Shown here: in pieces, positions 14,775 to 22,878 of the stretch | How the letters are laid out: every line of letters starts with the position of its first letter | Position numbering within the stretch: position 1 is the first letter of the stretch | NCBI GenBank assembly: GCA_017469785.1 | Contig: JAFUFU010000010.1 | Coordinates: 42,593-106,592 of the forward strand | DNA from: Treponema sp. | GTDB lineage: Bacteria > Spirochaetota > Spirochaetia > Treponematales > Treponemataceae | DNA length: 64,000 bases | Direction of reading: 5' to 3' | The notes under the pieces: generated by a model | What the model was told of the DNA's origin: nothing | The model's input: only the letters and a program-made list of their open reading frames with translations | Database searches by the model: none | Program-made: the position numbers and the translations under genes

Positions 14775-17700
14775 ATGAAGTTCATTCAGTTTGTCGAGAG
14801 TATTTCACAGAACGGCGTTGATACGGATGTCTATGAGGGCAGGGCAGGCTATATCAAAGCCACTCAGACAAAGGAATGGGAAGAGGACTGCAACGGAAAC
14901 AGAATTGATTATTTATATGATGAATGGCAGAGACCGAAGAGCATAAGAACATCTTACGACTCAGTTTCATGTCCTGCCGTGAGCTATGAGTATTCTTGTC
15001 CTGCTCCTGATATGCTCGGAAAACATGAAATGTGGTATGCCGTGACAACGAATAAGGTGACATTTGACAGAGATGATAAGTCTGTGATGAAAACTGTCGT
15101 TCAGATAGATGGTGTCGGGCGTGCTGTCCGAACGGCGAAATCAGGTCTTGTTTATAATACTGACAGAAAAACAAAGGTAAGTGGTTGGAATGTCTCTGGT
15201 GCGGTTGAGTATGACCGTAAGGGAAGAGCCGTTGCCGAAAGCATGACGGACTTTATTCCAGGTGATTTATCTGCTCTGCTTGGAACTTTCCCAAAAATTG
15301 GCAGATATTACAATGAATATACTTACGATGAAAAAGACAGGAAGATTAAAACTGTGCTTCCAGACGGTTCGGTTCAGACAGAAGAATTCTTTGTCCGTGA
15401 CGGAAATAGCGTGAATGAAAGCCGTGATCCGCTTGGAAGAATTACCCGTCGGACAAGCGACAGCAGGGGAAATATACTTGAGGTGCTTAAGCTGGACAAT
15501 GATGCTGCTGGAAGCGTTCTGACAAGAGTTTCCTATGAGTATAACGGCATCGGAGAGATGGTGGCCGCCTATGATGCCGAAAACCATCCTATAACTGTTG
15601 AATATGACCTTCTCGGACGAAAGACCGCGCTTTGCAGCATTGATTCAGGCAGACAGGAATTTGAGTATGACGAATGCTCAAACCTCATAAGGGAAACAAA
15701 CAGCGTACTTCGTGAGAACGGAAAGCAAATATATTATGAATATGATGGACTCAATCGTCTTGTACTTGTAGATTATCCAGATACAGTTGATACAGAATAT
15801 ACTTACGGTACGAGTTCAGACCGAAACATTCATGCAGCTGGAAAAATTCTCAGCAGACGTGATTCTGGTGGAACAGTGTCCTATGAGTATGGCTGTCTCG
15901 GAGAAGTTACAAAAGAAATCCGAACACTGACGGCACATCTTAACGGTCAAAGTGATACTGAAACTGCCGTTATGGAGTATAGAAGCGATTATCTTGGTCG
16001 TATGCAGTATATAGTGTACCCTGACGGCGAGAAAATCGTTTACGGCTATGATGACGGCGGACAGGTCGTGAGCGTTACAGGTACTCATTTTAATGAAGAA
16101 TTCAAATATGTTTCTGACATTGGTTATGATGAATACGGACAGAGACTGTACATCGACTACGGAAACGGCGTTCATACGGATTATAATTACAACAAGGAAC
16201 GCCGTTGGCTTGACTCAATAGGAACTAAGAACAAGTGGGGCGTGGTGCTTCAGAACATCAGCTACAGTTTTGACCGAGTTGGCAATGTCAGCGGCTACAC
16301 GAATGTCTGCACCGGTGAAGTCAACGGAAGTTACAGCACCAAGCAAAATTATTCTTATGACGGACTCTACCAGCTTGTGCTTGCGGAGGGTGAGACTGTT
16401 TACAATCCAAACAAGTCCGTGAACCCTGAGTTTACATCGACATACAGGCAGGAATTCTCGTTCGACCAGTATGGTCTCGGCAACATGACGGCTAAGAAAA
16501 GCTCTGAGACCGTCTCTCCAAATAAGAAAATCGGTGATGATCTGAACTACACCTTCAAATATGTATATGATTATAGCTTCGCGCACAGGCTCGTGAGCAT
16601 AGGAAACAGGTACTATCAATATGACTCAAACGAAAATGTCACGGTCGAGCAAGACGGAAGTTTTGACGAGGAGACATCTTCATATATCCGCACTGTCGAG
16701 ACTGATGACAGGGGCGTTAAATCCACTGATTACGGCTGGGGCTTGTTCAAGGACACAAAAGCTGCGAGCGAAAGCGAGAGATACAAGCGCGTTTATACTT
16801 GGGACGAGAAAAACCGCCTTATAGCGAGCGCGGATTCTTCGTATACGGTTAGCTATGTTTACTCAGAAGACGGAGAGCGAACGAACAAATACACTCTTTC
16901 AAGCGAGACTCTTTACTTCAACAAAATGTGGACTCTCCACACAGACGCGGGCAACGCGACCGAAGGCGGGCAGACATCGAAGCACATCTACCTAGGCGAC
17001 ACCCGTATCGTCACCAAGCTAAACAGCGGTACTAATCCGACTTACAGCGAGGAGTACAACAGACAGTATTATTACCATGCCGACCACCTCGGAAGCGCGC
17101 ACCTCATAACTGACAAGGACGGAAATGAGTACCAGAGGCTTGAGTACACGCCTTACGGTGAAATCTGGGTGGAGAAGACAAGCAACACCGGACTGGAGTA
17201 CCTTCCGTACAAGTTCACTGGCAAGGAGATGGACAGCGAGACAGGGCTGTATTACTATGGAGCGCGATACCTCGACCCGAAATATTCACGATGGCTCTCA
17301 ACCGACCCTGCATTGGGCGATTATATCCCGCAGGCTCCGATTAGCGATGAGGCGAAGAAGCACAACCAAAATTTGCCCGGCATGGGCGGTGTGTTCAATC
17401 ACATCAATGGCAATTTGTATCACTACGGGGCGAACAATCCTGTCAAGTATACAGACCCTGACGGAGAATTTATTTCAGTATTCATTGGTTGTGCTATTGC
17501 AGTCGGTATTTTTATGCTTCCTAGGCGACATGATGAAGGCTATCTCTATTTTGACAACTGGCAGCCACAACGAATGGGCGGTTATTATAATCCATATGAG
17601 TTTTTTACTTCCAACAATGTTTGTTGTAATATAGACAGCCTTAGAACTGATTTTACCAATTCAAAAGAAAAGAGTTCATCGATTTGGCTTTGGAAAGGCA

Positions 17701-18077
17701 ATTATAATATGGTTTTCAATGGCGGATGGCATACAGGGGCTGAAATCGGAGCATACGGACCTAACGGCGGTGCTGATGACAGTATGCTGGCTTCCGTAAG
17801 TTTTGAATTAAAGAATAAGAAGACTGGAGAAACTGTCTCAAGAATTGTTAATGGCCAATATTGGACAAACAGATTTGACAAGGGAGAATGCACTCCTTCC
17901 GACCTTGTACTAACAGGGACTCTGAATTTCAAGAATGAGAAAGATGCAAAATCGTATTGTGATGCGGTGAATAACCGTAATAGCAATCAATATTTTAATT
18001 CTAAAGGAAGAGAACCAGATTCTTATAATGCTAAAGCCACATGCTCTGAAAAAACTGTTACCGTAATTTTTGAATAG
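14775..18077 (+). CDS. Rhs-repeat protein, N-terminally truncated, with DUF4474 tip
   Basis: This 1100-residue protein is made of about 20 YD/Rhs repeats (for example YEYDGLNRLVLVDYP, EYDLLGRKTALCSI) that build the hollow shell enclosing the toxin. The core ends with the Rhs-associated domain (YTPYGEIWVE, then FTGKEMDSETGLYYYGARYLDPKYSRWLSTDP). After the junction NGNLYHYGANNPVKYTDPDGEF comes a tip with a hydrophobic stretch and a DUF4474-like domain (WLWKGNYNM, HTGAEIGAYGPNG, DDSMLASVSFEL). An in-frame stop lies 9 nt upstream of the ATG, and no signal peptide, PAAR or SpvB-like region is present, so the 5' part was lost or left elsewhere. No ribosome site is visible. Confidence 0.85.
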   Translation: MKFIQFVESISQNGVDTDVYEGRAGYIKATQTKEWEEDCNGNRIDYLYDEWQRPKSIRTSYDSVSCPAVSYEYSCPAPDMLGKHEMWYAVTTNKVTFDRDDKSVMKTVVQIDGVGRAVRTAKSGLVYNTDRKTKVSGWNVSGAVEYDRKGRAVAESMTDFIPGDLSALLGTFPKIGRYYNEYTYDEKDRKIKTVLPDGSVQTEEFFVRDGNSVNESRDPLGRITRRTSDSRGNILEVLKLDNDAAGSVLTRVSYEYNGIGEMVAAYDAENHPITVEYDLLGRKTALCSIDSGRQEFEYDECSNLIRETNSVLRENGKQIYYEYDGLNRLVLVDYPDTVDTEYTYGTSSDRNIHAAGKILSRRDSGGTVSYEYGCLGEVTKEIRTLTAHLNGQSDTETAVMEYRSDYLGRMQYIVYPDGEKIVYGYDDGGQVVSVTGTHFNEEFKYVSDIGYDEYGQRLYIDYGNGVHTDYNYNKERRWLDSIGTKNKWGVVLQNISYSFDRVGNVSGYTNVCTGEVNGSYSTKQNYSYDGLYQLVLAEGETVYNPNKSVNPEFTSTYRQEFSFDQYGLGNMTAKKSSETVSPNKKIGDDLNYTFKYVYDYSFAHRLVSIGNRYYQYDSNENVTVEQDGSFDEETSSYIRTVETDDRGVKSTDYGWGLFKDTKAASESERYKRVYTWDEKNRLIASADSSYTVSYVYSEDGERTNKYTLSSETLYFNKMWTLHTDAGNATEGGQTSKHIYLGDTRIVTKLNSGTNPTYSEEYNRQYYYHADHLGSAHLITDKDGNEYQRLEYTPYGEIWVEKTSNTGLEYLPYKFTGKEMDSETGLYYYGARYLDPKYSRWLSTDPALGDYIPQAPISDEAKKHNQNLPGMGGVFNHINGNLYHYGANNPVKYTDPDGEFISVFIGCAIAVGIFMLPRRHDEGYLYFDNWQPQRMGGYYNPYEFFTSNNVCCNIDSLRTDFTNSKEKSSSIWLWKGNYNMVFNGGWHTGAEIGAYGPNGGADDSMLASVSFELKNKKTGETVSRIVNGQYWTNRFDKGECTPSDLVLTGTLNFKNEKDAKSYCDAVNNRNSNQYFNSKGREPDSYNAKATCSEKTVTVIFE
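17399..17427 (+). repeat. Rhs tip junction J2
   Basis: This is the 29-bp core/tip boundary inside the Rhs gene. It is identical as an inverted repeat to 14560-14588, and 22 bp are identical as a direct repeat to 19075-19096. It encodes HINGNLYHY. Confidence 0.9.
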
Positions 18078-18087
18078 GATGTGGAAA

Positions 18088-18837
18088 ATGAAGAAAATTT
18101 TAATTATTTCAACTTTAAGCTTATTATTTTTATCATGCGGAGAACGAAAAATGTTTAGAAGTCCGACTCCTGGTTTTGGTTTTACCTCAAAGACCTATAA
18201 TGTAGACGAAACTTCTCTTGAATATCAGATGCAATTGGCGCTTTTAACCACGGATGCCGACGAGTGTTATCGGAAAGTTGAGGAACTGCTGAAAAAAGGT
18301 GCAAACCCCAATAAAAAAACAGGTCAATTCAAATGGGTTGATACGAATCCCCTTTGGAATTGTTGCTGGGATAAAAATTTGCTTAGCTTATTTGTTTCTT
18401 ATGGAGCGGATGTAAAAAAAAGACCATATATAGCAAAAGCTATATCAGGAAGAATTGCTGTCTCTAAAGAACAGTTTGACGAATGGAAAAAGGAAGGGTA
18501 TGTATGCACAGGTTTTGAAGACTCTCTTATAGAATCTGTAAAAATCTTATTGCAAAATGGAGCTGACCCGAATCTAAAATGGATTGGTGGAGAAAAAGTT
18601 CTCATTCCTGCGACCGATTGGAATTATCTTCGTTATTTTAAAAAACATGGAAAACTTCCTGTAAATAATGCGATAAAGTATAACGCAATGAAACTTGCAG
18701 CATTATTGCTCGAGAATGGAGCAATACTTGATGAAGACTCATTGAAACTCGCCAGAGAAACTACGGAGCGCACAGGCTCAAACGAGATGGAAGAGCTTGT
18801 GAAAAAGCACTGGAATTTGCAAAATAATTCTGTATAG
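18088..18837 (+). CDS. Ankyrin-repeat lipoprotein, candidate immunity protein
   Basis: This 249-residue protein starts MKKILIISTLSLLFLSCGE, a signal peptide with a lipobox ending at Cys17. AGGA lies 8 nt before this ATG. The mature part has ankyrin-type units (VEELLKKGANPNKK, FVSYGADVKK, VKILLQNGADPNLK, AALLLENGAILDED). It starts 10 nt after the Rhs stop, the place of an immunity gene, and ankyrin proteins are known as Rhs immunity partners. A membrane-anchored location fits a toxin delivered to the periplasm. A general protein-binding role cannot be excluded. Confidence 0.65.
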   Translation: MKKILIISTLSLLFLSCGERKMFRSPTPGFGFTSKTYNVDETSLEYQMQLALLTTDADECYRKVEELLKKGANPNKKTGQFKWVDTNPLWNCCWDKNLLSLFVSYGADVKKRPYIAKAISGRIAVSKEQFDEWKKEGYVCTGFEDSLIESVKILLQNGADPNLKWIGGEKVLIPATDWNYLRYFKKHGKLPVNNAIKYNAMKLAALLLENGAILDEDSLKLARETTERTGSNEMEELVKKHWNLQNNSV

Positions 18838-18856
18838 TTTTTTTTAAATCTTTCTG

Positions 18857-18907
18857 TATAGTGGAATTTTCGCCCTTCTTTGTTCCCACAAATAGGGGTT
18901 TGTAGGA
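18857..18907 (+). repeat. Cassette-end repeat with hairpin, copy 2
   Basis: These 51 bp match 20019-20069 at 50 positions. They contain the hairpin TCCCACAAA, TAGGGG loop, TTTGTAGGA (one arm mismatch). The hairpin starts 46 nt after the stop of the ankyrin lipoprotein gene; weaker similarity reaches back to the stop codon. Confidence 0.9.
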
Positions 18908-18972
18908 CTTTGGAAGCGAAAGTGGAAAAAAGTTCGGAATTTTACAAGAATATGTGATATAATAGAGCAAAA

Positions 18973-19725
18973 ATGAGAAACGCAGAGAGAAAATTTTACA
19001 CACAAAATTCTCACAACTGGCTTTTTGCTGTAAAATTCACCGAAACTCGCAGAAAATTGCGACTTGTGCCTACAAATGGCAATTTGTATCACTACGCGGG
19101 CAACAACCCTGTCAAGTATACAGACCCGGATGGAAGCCAGTCTATTCCGTTCAGCTTCAAGGATTTTTTAAATTTAACTAATGATCCACATGTAAAATTA
19201 TATAATGAAATGCTCGCTGCGGATACTGGAGATAAAAATGCACAGGCTCGGTTAAAATATGTCTTCTATGAAGCTGGAAGAGAAACATTAAAACAAACAT
19301 CTTCAACATTGAATGACATGGCATTAGTTAGTCTCTGCATCGGTTTTCCAGAAGGTGCAGGTGTTTTTGGAACTGCAGCAAATGTATGTGATTTTGCATT
19401 GCTATTAGATGATGCTTTTGTAAATAAGAGTTCGACGGTTAAGAAGGATGCAGTTTTGTTTATTGCTGGCATTGTTTACTCAAAAGGTGCAGAGTTTGGA
19501 ACAAAAACAATATCTAAATCAATAAATATAACCATAGGAAAGACGAGAAGATTTTATGAATTAGGTCATAAAGGGGCAATAAAATCAGAAAAAGCACTGC
19601 GAAAACAACTTTTAAAAGATATTTCATCAGGATATTTTGGAAGTGCAATTATTCCAAGTGCAAATTCTATAATAGATGAAACCGTAAAGGCTTATCGAAA
19701 ACTAACGGAAAATGAAAATGAATAA
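18973..19725 (+). CDS. Orphan Rhs C-terminal tip, unknown activity
   Basis: This 250-residue frame has about 35 residues without Rhs similarity, then the junction NGNLYHYAGNNPVKYTDPDG and a unique tip. The tip has a helical region (residues 60-110), a Gly/Ala-rich hydrophobic stretch (about 115-170, VSLCIGFPEGAGVFGTAANV) that could cross or insert into a membrane, and a basic tail (KTRRFYELGHKGAIKSEKALRKQL). I recognise no toxin family; a pore-forming or tail-located nuclease action is a guess. It has no core and is probably silent unless recombined. Confidence 0.6.
   Translation: MRNAERKFYTQNSHNWLFAVKFTETRRKLRLVPTNGNLYHYAGNNPVKYTDPDGSQSIPFSFKDFLNLTNDPHVKLYNEMLAADTGDKNAQARLKYVFYEAGRETLKQTSSTLNDMALVSLCIGFPEGAGVFGTAANVCDFALLLDDAFVNKSSTVKKDAVLFIAGIVYSKGAEFGTKTISKSINITIGKTRRFYELGHKGAIKSEKALRKQLLKDISSGYFGSAIIPSANSIIDETVKAYRKLTENENE
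19075..19112 (+). repeat. Rhs tip junction J3
   Basis: This 38-bp stretch is the exact reverse complement of 14544-14581. Its first 22 bp are a direct repeat of the J2 sequence, and the following bases (GTCAAGTATACAGACCC) again match the J2 side. Confidence 0.88.
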
Positions 19726-19999
19726 TAAATATCATATATACCTTCTGTTTTTGGGATTAATCATTTTTGTAATAACAGTGTTTGTAGTATTATTTTACGA
19801 AAGTGTACCTGATATTGTTGTTGCATTTCTTTGTTTTTTATCTCTTGTATTAATGCTCCCTAATGTTCTTTTCAGCGTTAGAACGGAACAAGAGCCAACG
19901 GCAATAACTTGGAAAATTTCCATTTCAATAATTATAGCGACTGTGTTTTCGATTTTATGGCTAGTAATATGCATTCTTAGATTTTTCAATCTTGTATAG
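19712..19999 (+). CDS. Small membrane protein, candidate immunity to the preceding tip
   Basis: This 95-residue protein has three or four membrane helices (about residues 7-28, 32-53 and 68-92) and few charged residues. It overlaps the orphan tip gene by 14 nt. Position and topology suggest an immunity protein against a membrane-active tip, as with small multi-helix immunity proteins of colicin-like pore formers. An ATG two codons later is an equally good start. No family is recognised. Confidence 0.55.
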   Translation: MKMNNKYHIYLLFLGLIIFVITVFVVLFYESVPDIVVAFLCFLSLVLMLPNVLFSVRTEQEPTAITWKISISIIIATVFSILWLVICILRFFNLV

Positions 20000-20018
20000 C
20001 CTTTTCCAAAATTCCTAG

Positions 20019-20069
20019 TATAGTGGAATTTTCGCCCTTCTTTGTTCCCACAAATAGGGGTTTGTGGGA
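20019..20069 (+). repeat. Cassette-end repeat with hairpin, copy 3
   Basis: This is a direct repeat of 18857-18907 (50 of 51 bases). The hairpin TCCCACAAA, TAGGGG loop, TTTGTGGGA begins 46 nt after the stop of the small membrane gene, the same spacing as copy 2. The two copies bracket the orphan-tip/immunity cassette. Confidence 0.9.
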
Positions 20070-20257
20070 GTTGGGGAGAAAGCACGGAATTTGTTCGGAA
20101 TATTGCAAAAAAATTAGGGTAGGGGAGTGAATTATAAATTCTAAATGCTTGTGTTTTTTTTTAAGACAAAAACGACCGACCCCTAAAAGCATATTTTTTA
20201 GGAGTTCAAAAAGAGAAAAAATTAAAATCTAAAAGATTCTTCGCTATAAAAAAGCCT

Positions 20258-21253
20258 TTAGCAGATGAATTTTTGGTGCGAGTATCTCACATTCGCTTGC
20301 TGAACATTGGCATAGCGAAGCGTTGTGTCTATTTTCGTGTGCCCTAGCAAGAACTGAACTTGCTCTATCGGCATTCCTTTATCTATGGCATTTGTTGCCA
20401 AAGTTCTTCGGAAGCGGTGGGGATGAACATTTTCTATATTCGTTTTTATGCCAATATCTCTTATCATTTTTTCGATTGAGTTCACGGTAAGCCTTGTATA
20501 AGAGCCATTTTTACTTTTTCTTCGCGAGCAGACGAAAAGAGCGTTGTTCTTGTCCTTCCTTGTTTTGAGGTAATTTTCTAGTTCAATCTTCGTTCTGACA
20601 TCGAAATAAGTCAGTCTTTGCTTCGCGCCCTTTCCGAAAACCGTGCAAGTTCTCGTGTTAAGGTTTATGGACGAGCGGTTAAGGCGAACCAATTCGCTCA
20701 CACGGATTCCAGACGAGAGAAGTATGTCGATAATAGCGATGTTCCGTTTGCTCTTGGAGGCGGATTTCCTTATGGTCTCAACCTGCTCGTCGGAGAAGGC
20801 GGGCTTTATAACAATCGGCGCTTTTATCCTGTGAATCCGCTTCATCGGGCTTTTTAGGATAAAATCTTCTTCCTCAAGCCATTTGTAAAAACTTGACAAT
20901 ATTCGTCTTACTGTGTCAAGCGTGACATTTGAGCAGTTGTTTATTTTCTGGTAGTCTGTCAGGTATTCTCGGATTTTGTTTGTGTCCGCAAGGCAGATAT
21001 CACAACCTATGTTTTTCTTGTAGAAAGCAAGGACTGAGTTATAATATTCCTCAGTCCTTTTTGAGCAGCCTTCAATTCTTTTTGCCGTAAGGAACTGCTT
21101 GACGAGGTTCTTTTTGCTTCTCCGAGGAAGTGCACCGTTTGCTGATGTTTCATAAAGAATTTCTGTCAGCACATTCTCTAAATTTTTCATTTGGCTTGGA
21201 GAAAGCTCGTTTTCCATCCGCACCTTGATTCTGTTGATAGTCTCTGCGTTCAT
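20258..21253 (-). CDS. Tyrosine recombinase (XerC/D-like integrase)
   Basis: This 331-residue protein has an N-terminal extension (about 1-45), a SAM-like core-binding domain (about 48-135) and a catalytic domain. Active-site residues are visible: Arg in SSGIRVSEL, Lys in GKGAKQR, the HPHRFRRTLAT box (His and Arg), His in LLGHTKIDTT and Tyr in TLRYANV. An AGGAGTT ribosome site precedes the ATG. It lies 74 nt downstream of the Rpn-type transposase. The same pair occurs as a decayed copy at 12941-13262, so the two probably travel together. It could act on the hairpin repeats or Rhs junctions, but nothing proves its target. Confidence 0.88.
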   Translation of the reverse strand: MNAETINRIKVRMENELSPSQMKNLENVLTEILYETSANGALPRRSKKNLVKQFLTAKRIEGCSKRTEEYYNSVLAFYKKNIGCDICLADTNKIREYLTDYQKINNCSNVTLDTVRRILSSFYKWLEEEDFILKSPMKRIHRIKAPIVIKPAFSDEQVETIRKSASKSKRNIAIIDILLSSGIRVSELVRLNRSSINLNTRTCTVFGKGAKQRLTYFDVRTKIELENYLKTRKDKNNALFVCSRRKSKNGSYTRLTVNSIEKMIRDIGIKTNIENVHPHRFRRTLATNAIDKGMPIEQVQFLLGHTKIDTTLRYANVQQANVRYSHQKFIC

Positions 21254-21327
21254 AATAACTCCTGATATAGAATTTTTATATCAGTATTAGCAGAGAAAAG
21301 GGGAAATTAAAATAGAGCCGTCGGCCT

Positions 21328-22137
21328 TTATCTCGCTATTGCTTGCAGACTTTCCGCAAGTTCCTTAACTTTGTTCTCGGAGAGTTTTGAAATTTCTGCA
21401 ATTCTTGGAATAGGATATGCTCCGTCTTCTAATAATTCAGTTGCTATTTGAATTTTTAGTTCTTCTTTTTCTTCCCTTGCGAAATCTTCCATAATTTTGC
21501 ACATACGCTTTACCCCCTTTTCATCTTTCTTGAAATATCTTGTCTTTTCGGCAAGAAGTTTGCTGTTCATTTCATCGGGATTTATGCACGAGAAGTCGTG
21601 CATAAGTTTTCCGATTTCATCTTCCCCGCGAAATTCACCGTTCACATATATTATATTCGATTCGTCGCAAAATGTCATTCCGTTTTCTTTGATTGTTCGG
21701 TTTATGTGATACAGCGGAAGCCCGCCTTTCAGCACATCGTGTTCGGTTATGAAGATGATGTAGGTTTCGGGCAAGTCCTTGAAGTTCTGTCGGGGGAGAA
21801 GCGTGTTCGCATCGAGAATCGCACTGTAATATCTCGCCCGCTTCTCGTCAGCCCCTTCGTCCGCCCTCTGGACTTCGATGTTATAAACTTTCCCTGTCTT
21901 GTCCTTTGCCTTGATGTCGAGCCGGACGGAGCGACCGAGCAAGTTTTTGATTGTGACCTGTCCTTTGGATTCCATCACTTTCAAATCATCTCTTTGCAAA
22001 ATGACTTTTAACAGGAATTCCGTCGCCTCAATGTCGTCTTCAAAGACTTTCGACATAAAATCGTCGTCGAAAAGTCGGAACTGTGCGATTTTCGACAGGA
22101 GAAGTTGCTGCCGTTCTTCATCGTTTTGTTTGTTCAT
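21328..22137 (-). CDS. PD-(D/E)XK nuclease family transposase (Rpn/YhgA-like)
   Basis: This 269-residue protein begins MNKQNDEERQQ. The nuclease core is visible: FKVLEFLLK-like region (about residues 30-45), LGRSVRLDIKAKDKTGKVYNIEVQ (about 68-92) with the Asp and Glu-x-Gln metal ligands, then RARYYSAILDA. The C-terminal 50 residues are charged and helical. This family is very common in treponemes and is linked to recombination-promoting nucleases; the natural DNA target is unknown. The start has no strong ribosome site. A hairpin element lies 57 nt upstream. Confidence 0.85.
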   Translation of the reverse strand: MNKQNDEERQQLLLSKIAQFRLFDDDFMSKVFEDDIEATEFLLKVILQRDDLKVMESKGQVTIKNLLGRSVRLDIKAKDKTGKVYNIEVQRADEGADEKRARYYSAILDANTLLPRQNFKDLPETYIIFITEHDVLKGGLPLYHINRTIKENGMTFCDESNIIYVNGEFRGEDEIGKLMHDFSCINPDEMNSKLLAEKTRYFKKDEKGVKRMCKIMEDFAREEKEELKIQIATELLEDGAYPIPRIAEISKLSENKVKELAESLQAIAR

Positions 22138-22193
22138 GGCTAAAATATAGACGAAAAGGACAGGGGTGTCTATAGTTTTCTTCTATTTCCTTA

Positions 22194-22219
22194 CTCCCAC
22201 AAATCCGTATTTGTGGGAG
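22194..22219 (-). repeat. Hairpin element, copy 4
   Basis: Arms CTCCCACAAA (22194-22203) and TTTGTGGGAG (22210-22219) enclose a 6-nt loop that differs from copies 1-3. It lies 13 nt downstream of the antitoxin gene and 57 nt upstream of the transposase start. Confidence 0.85.
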
Positions 22220-22232
22220 ATATTTTTCTATC

Positions 22233-22529
22233 CTAAATATGTAAGACCTGCTCCACATATTTAGGGTTTGCGGCAACTATTTTAAGAAGGGTAAGAGCCG
22301 CTCCGTCTGGTTTTCTTCTTCCCTGCTCCCAGTTTCGGAGAGTTCCGACTTTTACTCCTATCATATTTGCGAATTCTTCTTGATTCTTATTCGTCTTTTC
22401 TCTTACTTCCTTTACATTGATTGGGGAAAAAACGAACACTCTTGACGGCTGCATTTCGCCTTTTGAGATTGCCACAGCCTGTTTCATGCTTTCCATAAGC
22501 TCGTTGAAATCAAATTCCTTTTCGTTCAT
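22233..22529 (-). CDS. HigA-like antitoxin, XRE-family helix-turn-helix
   Basis: This 98-residue protein has an N-terminal toxin-binding segment (1-45) and an XRE helix-turn-helix (about 47-95: VKEVREKTNKNQEEFANMIG, then GTLRNWEQGRRKPDGAALTLL). It overlaps the toxin gene by 4 nt. The toxin-first order is that of the higBA type. It would neutralise the toxin and repress the shared promoter. An AAGGAG site lies before the ATG, inside the toxin gene. Confidence 0.88.
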   Translation of the reverse strand: MNEKEFDFNELMESMKQAVAISKGEMQPSRVFVFSPINVKEVREKTNKNQEEFANMIGVKVGTLRNWEQGRRKPDGAALTLLKIVAANPKYVEQVLHI

Positions 22530-22843
22530 CTTGCAAACTCCTTGGCTATTTCGCCGAATAATTTCTTTTCCTGTTCAGACAAATCAGATTTCTTCTTTTT
22601 GGTGCATGCATAGATCAAGAAAATCTGATTGTTAACTACCTTGTAATAATAAATAACTCTTATGCTTCCGCTTTTCCCGCGGCCTGCAAGATTCCATCTG
22701 ATTTTGCGGATCCCAGAGCCGCCTTTTATGACATCACCGCTTTCAGGATTCTCAATGAGGTATTTCTGAAAATCAGAATACTCATCGTCCGAAAGAAGCT
22801 TGGTTATCGTTTTTGTGAAAATCGGCGTTTCTATGAATTCCAT
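22526..22843 (-). CDS. RelE/HigB-family toxin
   Basis: This 105-residue protein starts MEFIETPIFTKTITKLLSDDEY and contains the core GGSGIRKIRWNLAGRGKSGSIR followed by VIYYYKV and IFLIYACTKKKKSDLSEQEKK, typical of RelE-superfamily mRNA interferases of the HigB-2/YgiU kind. Basic residues in the strand after the loop are the likely catalytic ones. It is the first gene of a two-gene toxin-antitoxin operon. Its promoter contains a palindrome that is a candidate autoregulatory site. Confidence 0.88.
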   Translation of the reverse strand: MEFIETPIFTKTITKLLSDDEYSDFQKYLIENPESGDVIKGGSGIRKIRWNLAGRGKSGSIRVIYYYKVVNNQIFLIYACTKKKKSDLSEQEKKLFGEIAKEFAR

Positions 22844-22849
22844 ATTTAT

Positions 22850-22878
22850 ATATTACGCCATTGGCGCAATTTTGTCAA
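22850..22878 (-). promoter_or_regulatory. Promoter and operator of the toxin-antitoxin operon
   Basis: On the minus strand TTGACA (22878-22873), a 17-nt spacer and TAATAT (22855-22850) precede the toxin gene. The spacer holds the dyad CGCCAATGGCG, a likely antitoxin-binding site that would block the promoter. Confidence 0.75.

Noticed and set aside
13318-22219. Hairpin repeats as integron attC sites with the recombinase as an integron integrase
   Set aside because: The hairpins have near-perfect short arms and no attC-type R/L boxes or extrahelical bases, and the 331-residue recombinase shows no sign of the extra helix typical of IntI. A recombination role is kept only as a general hypothesis.
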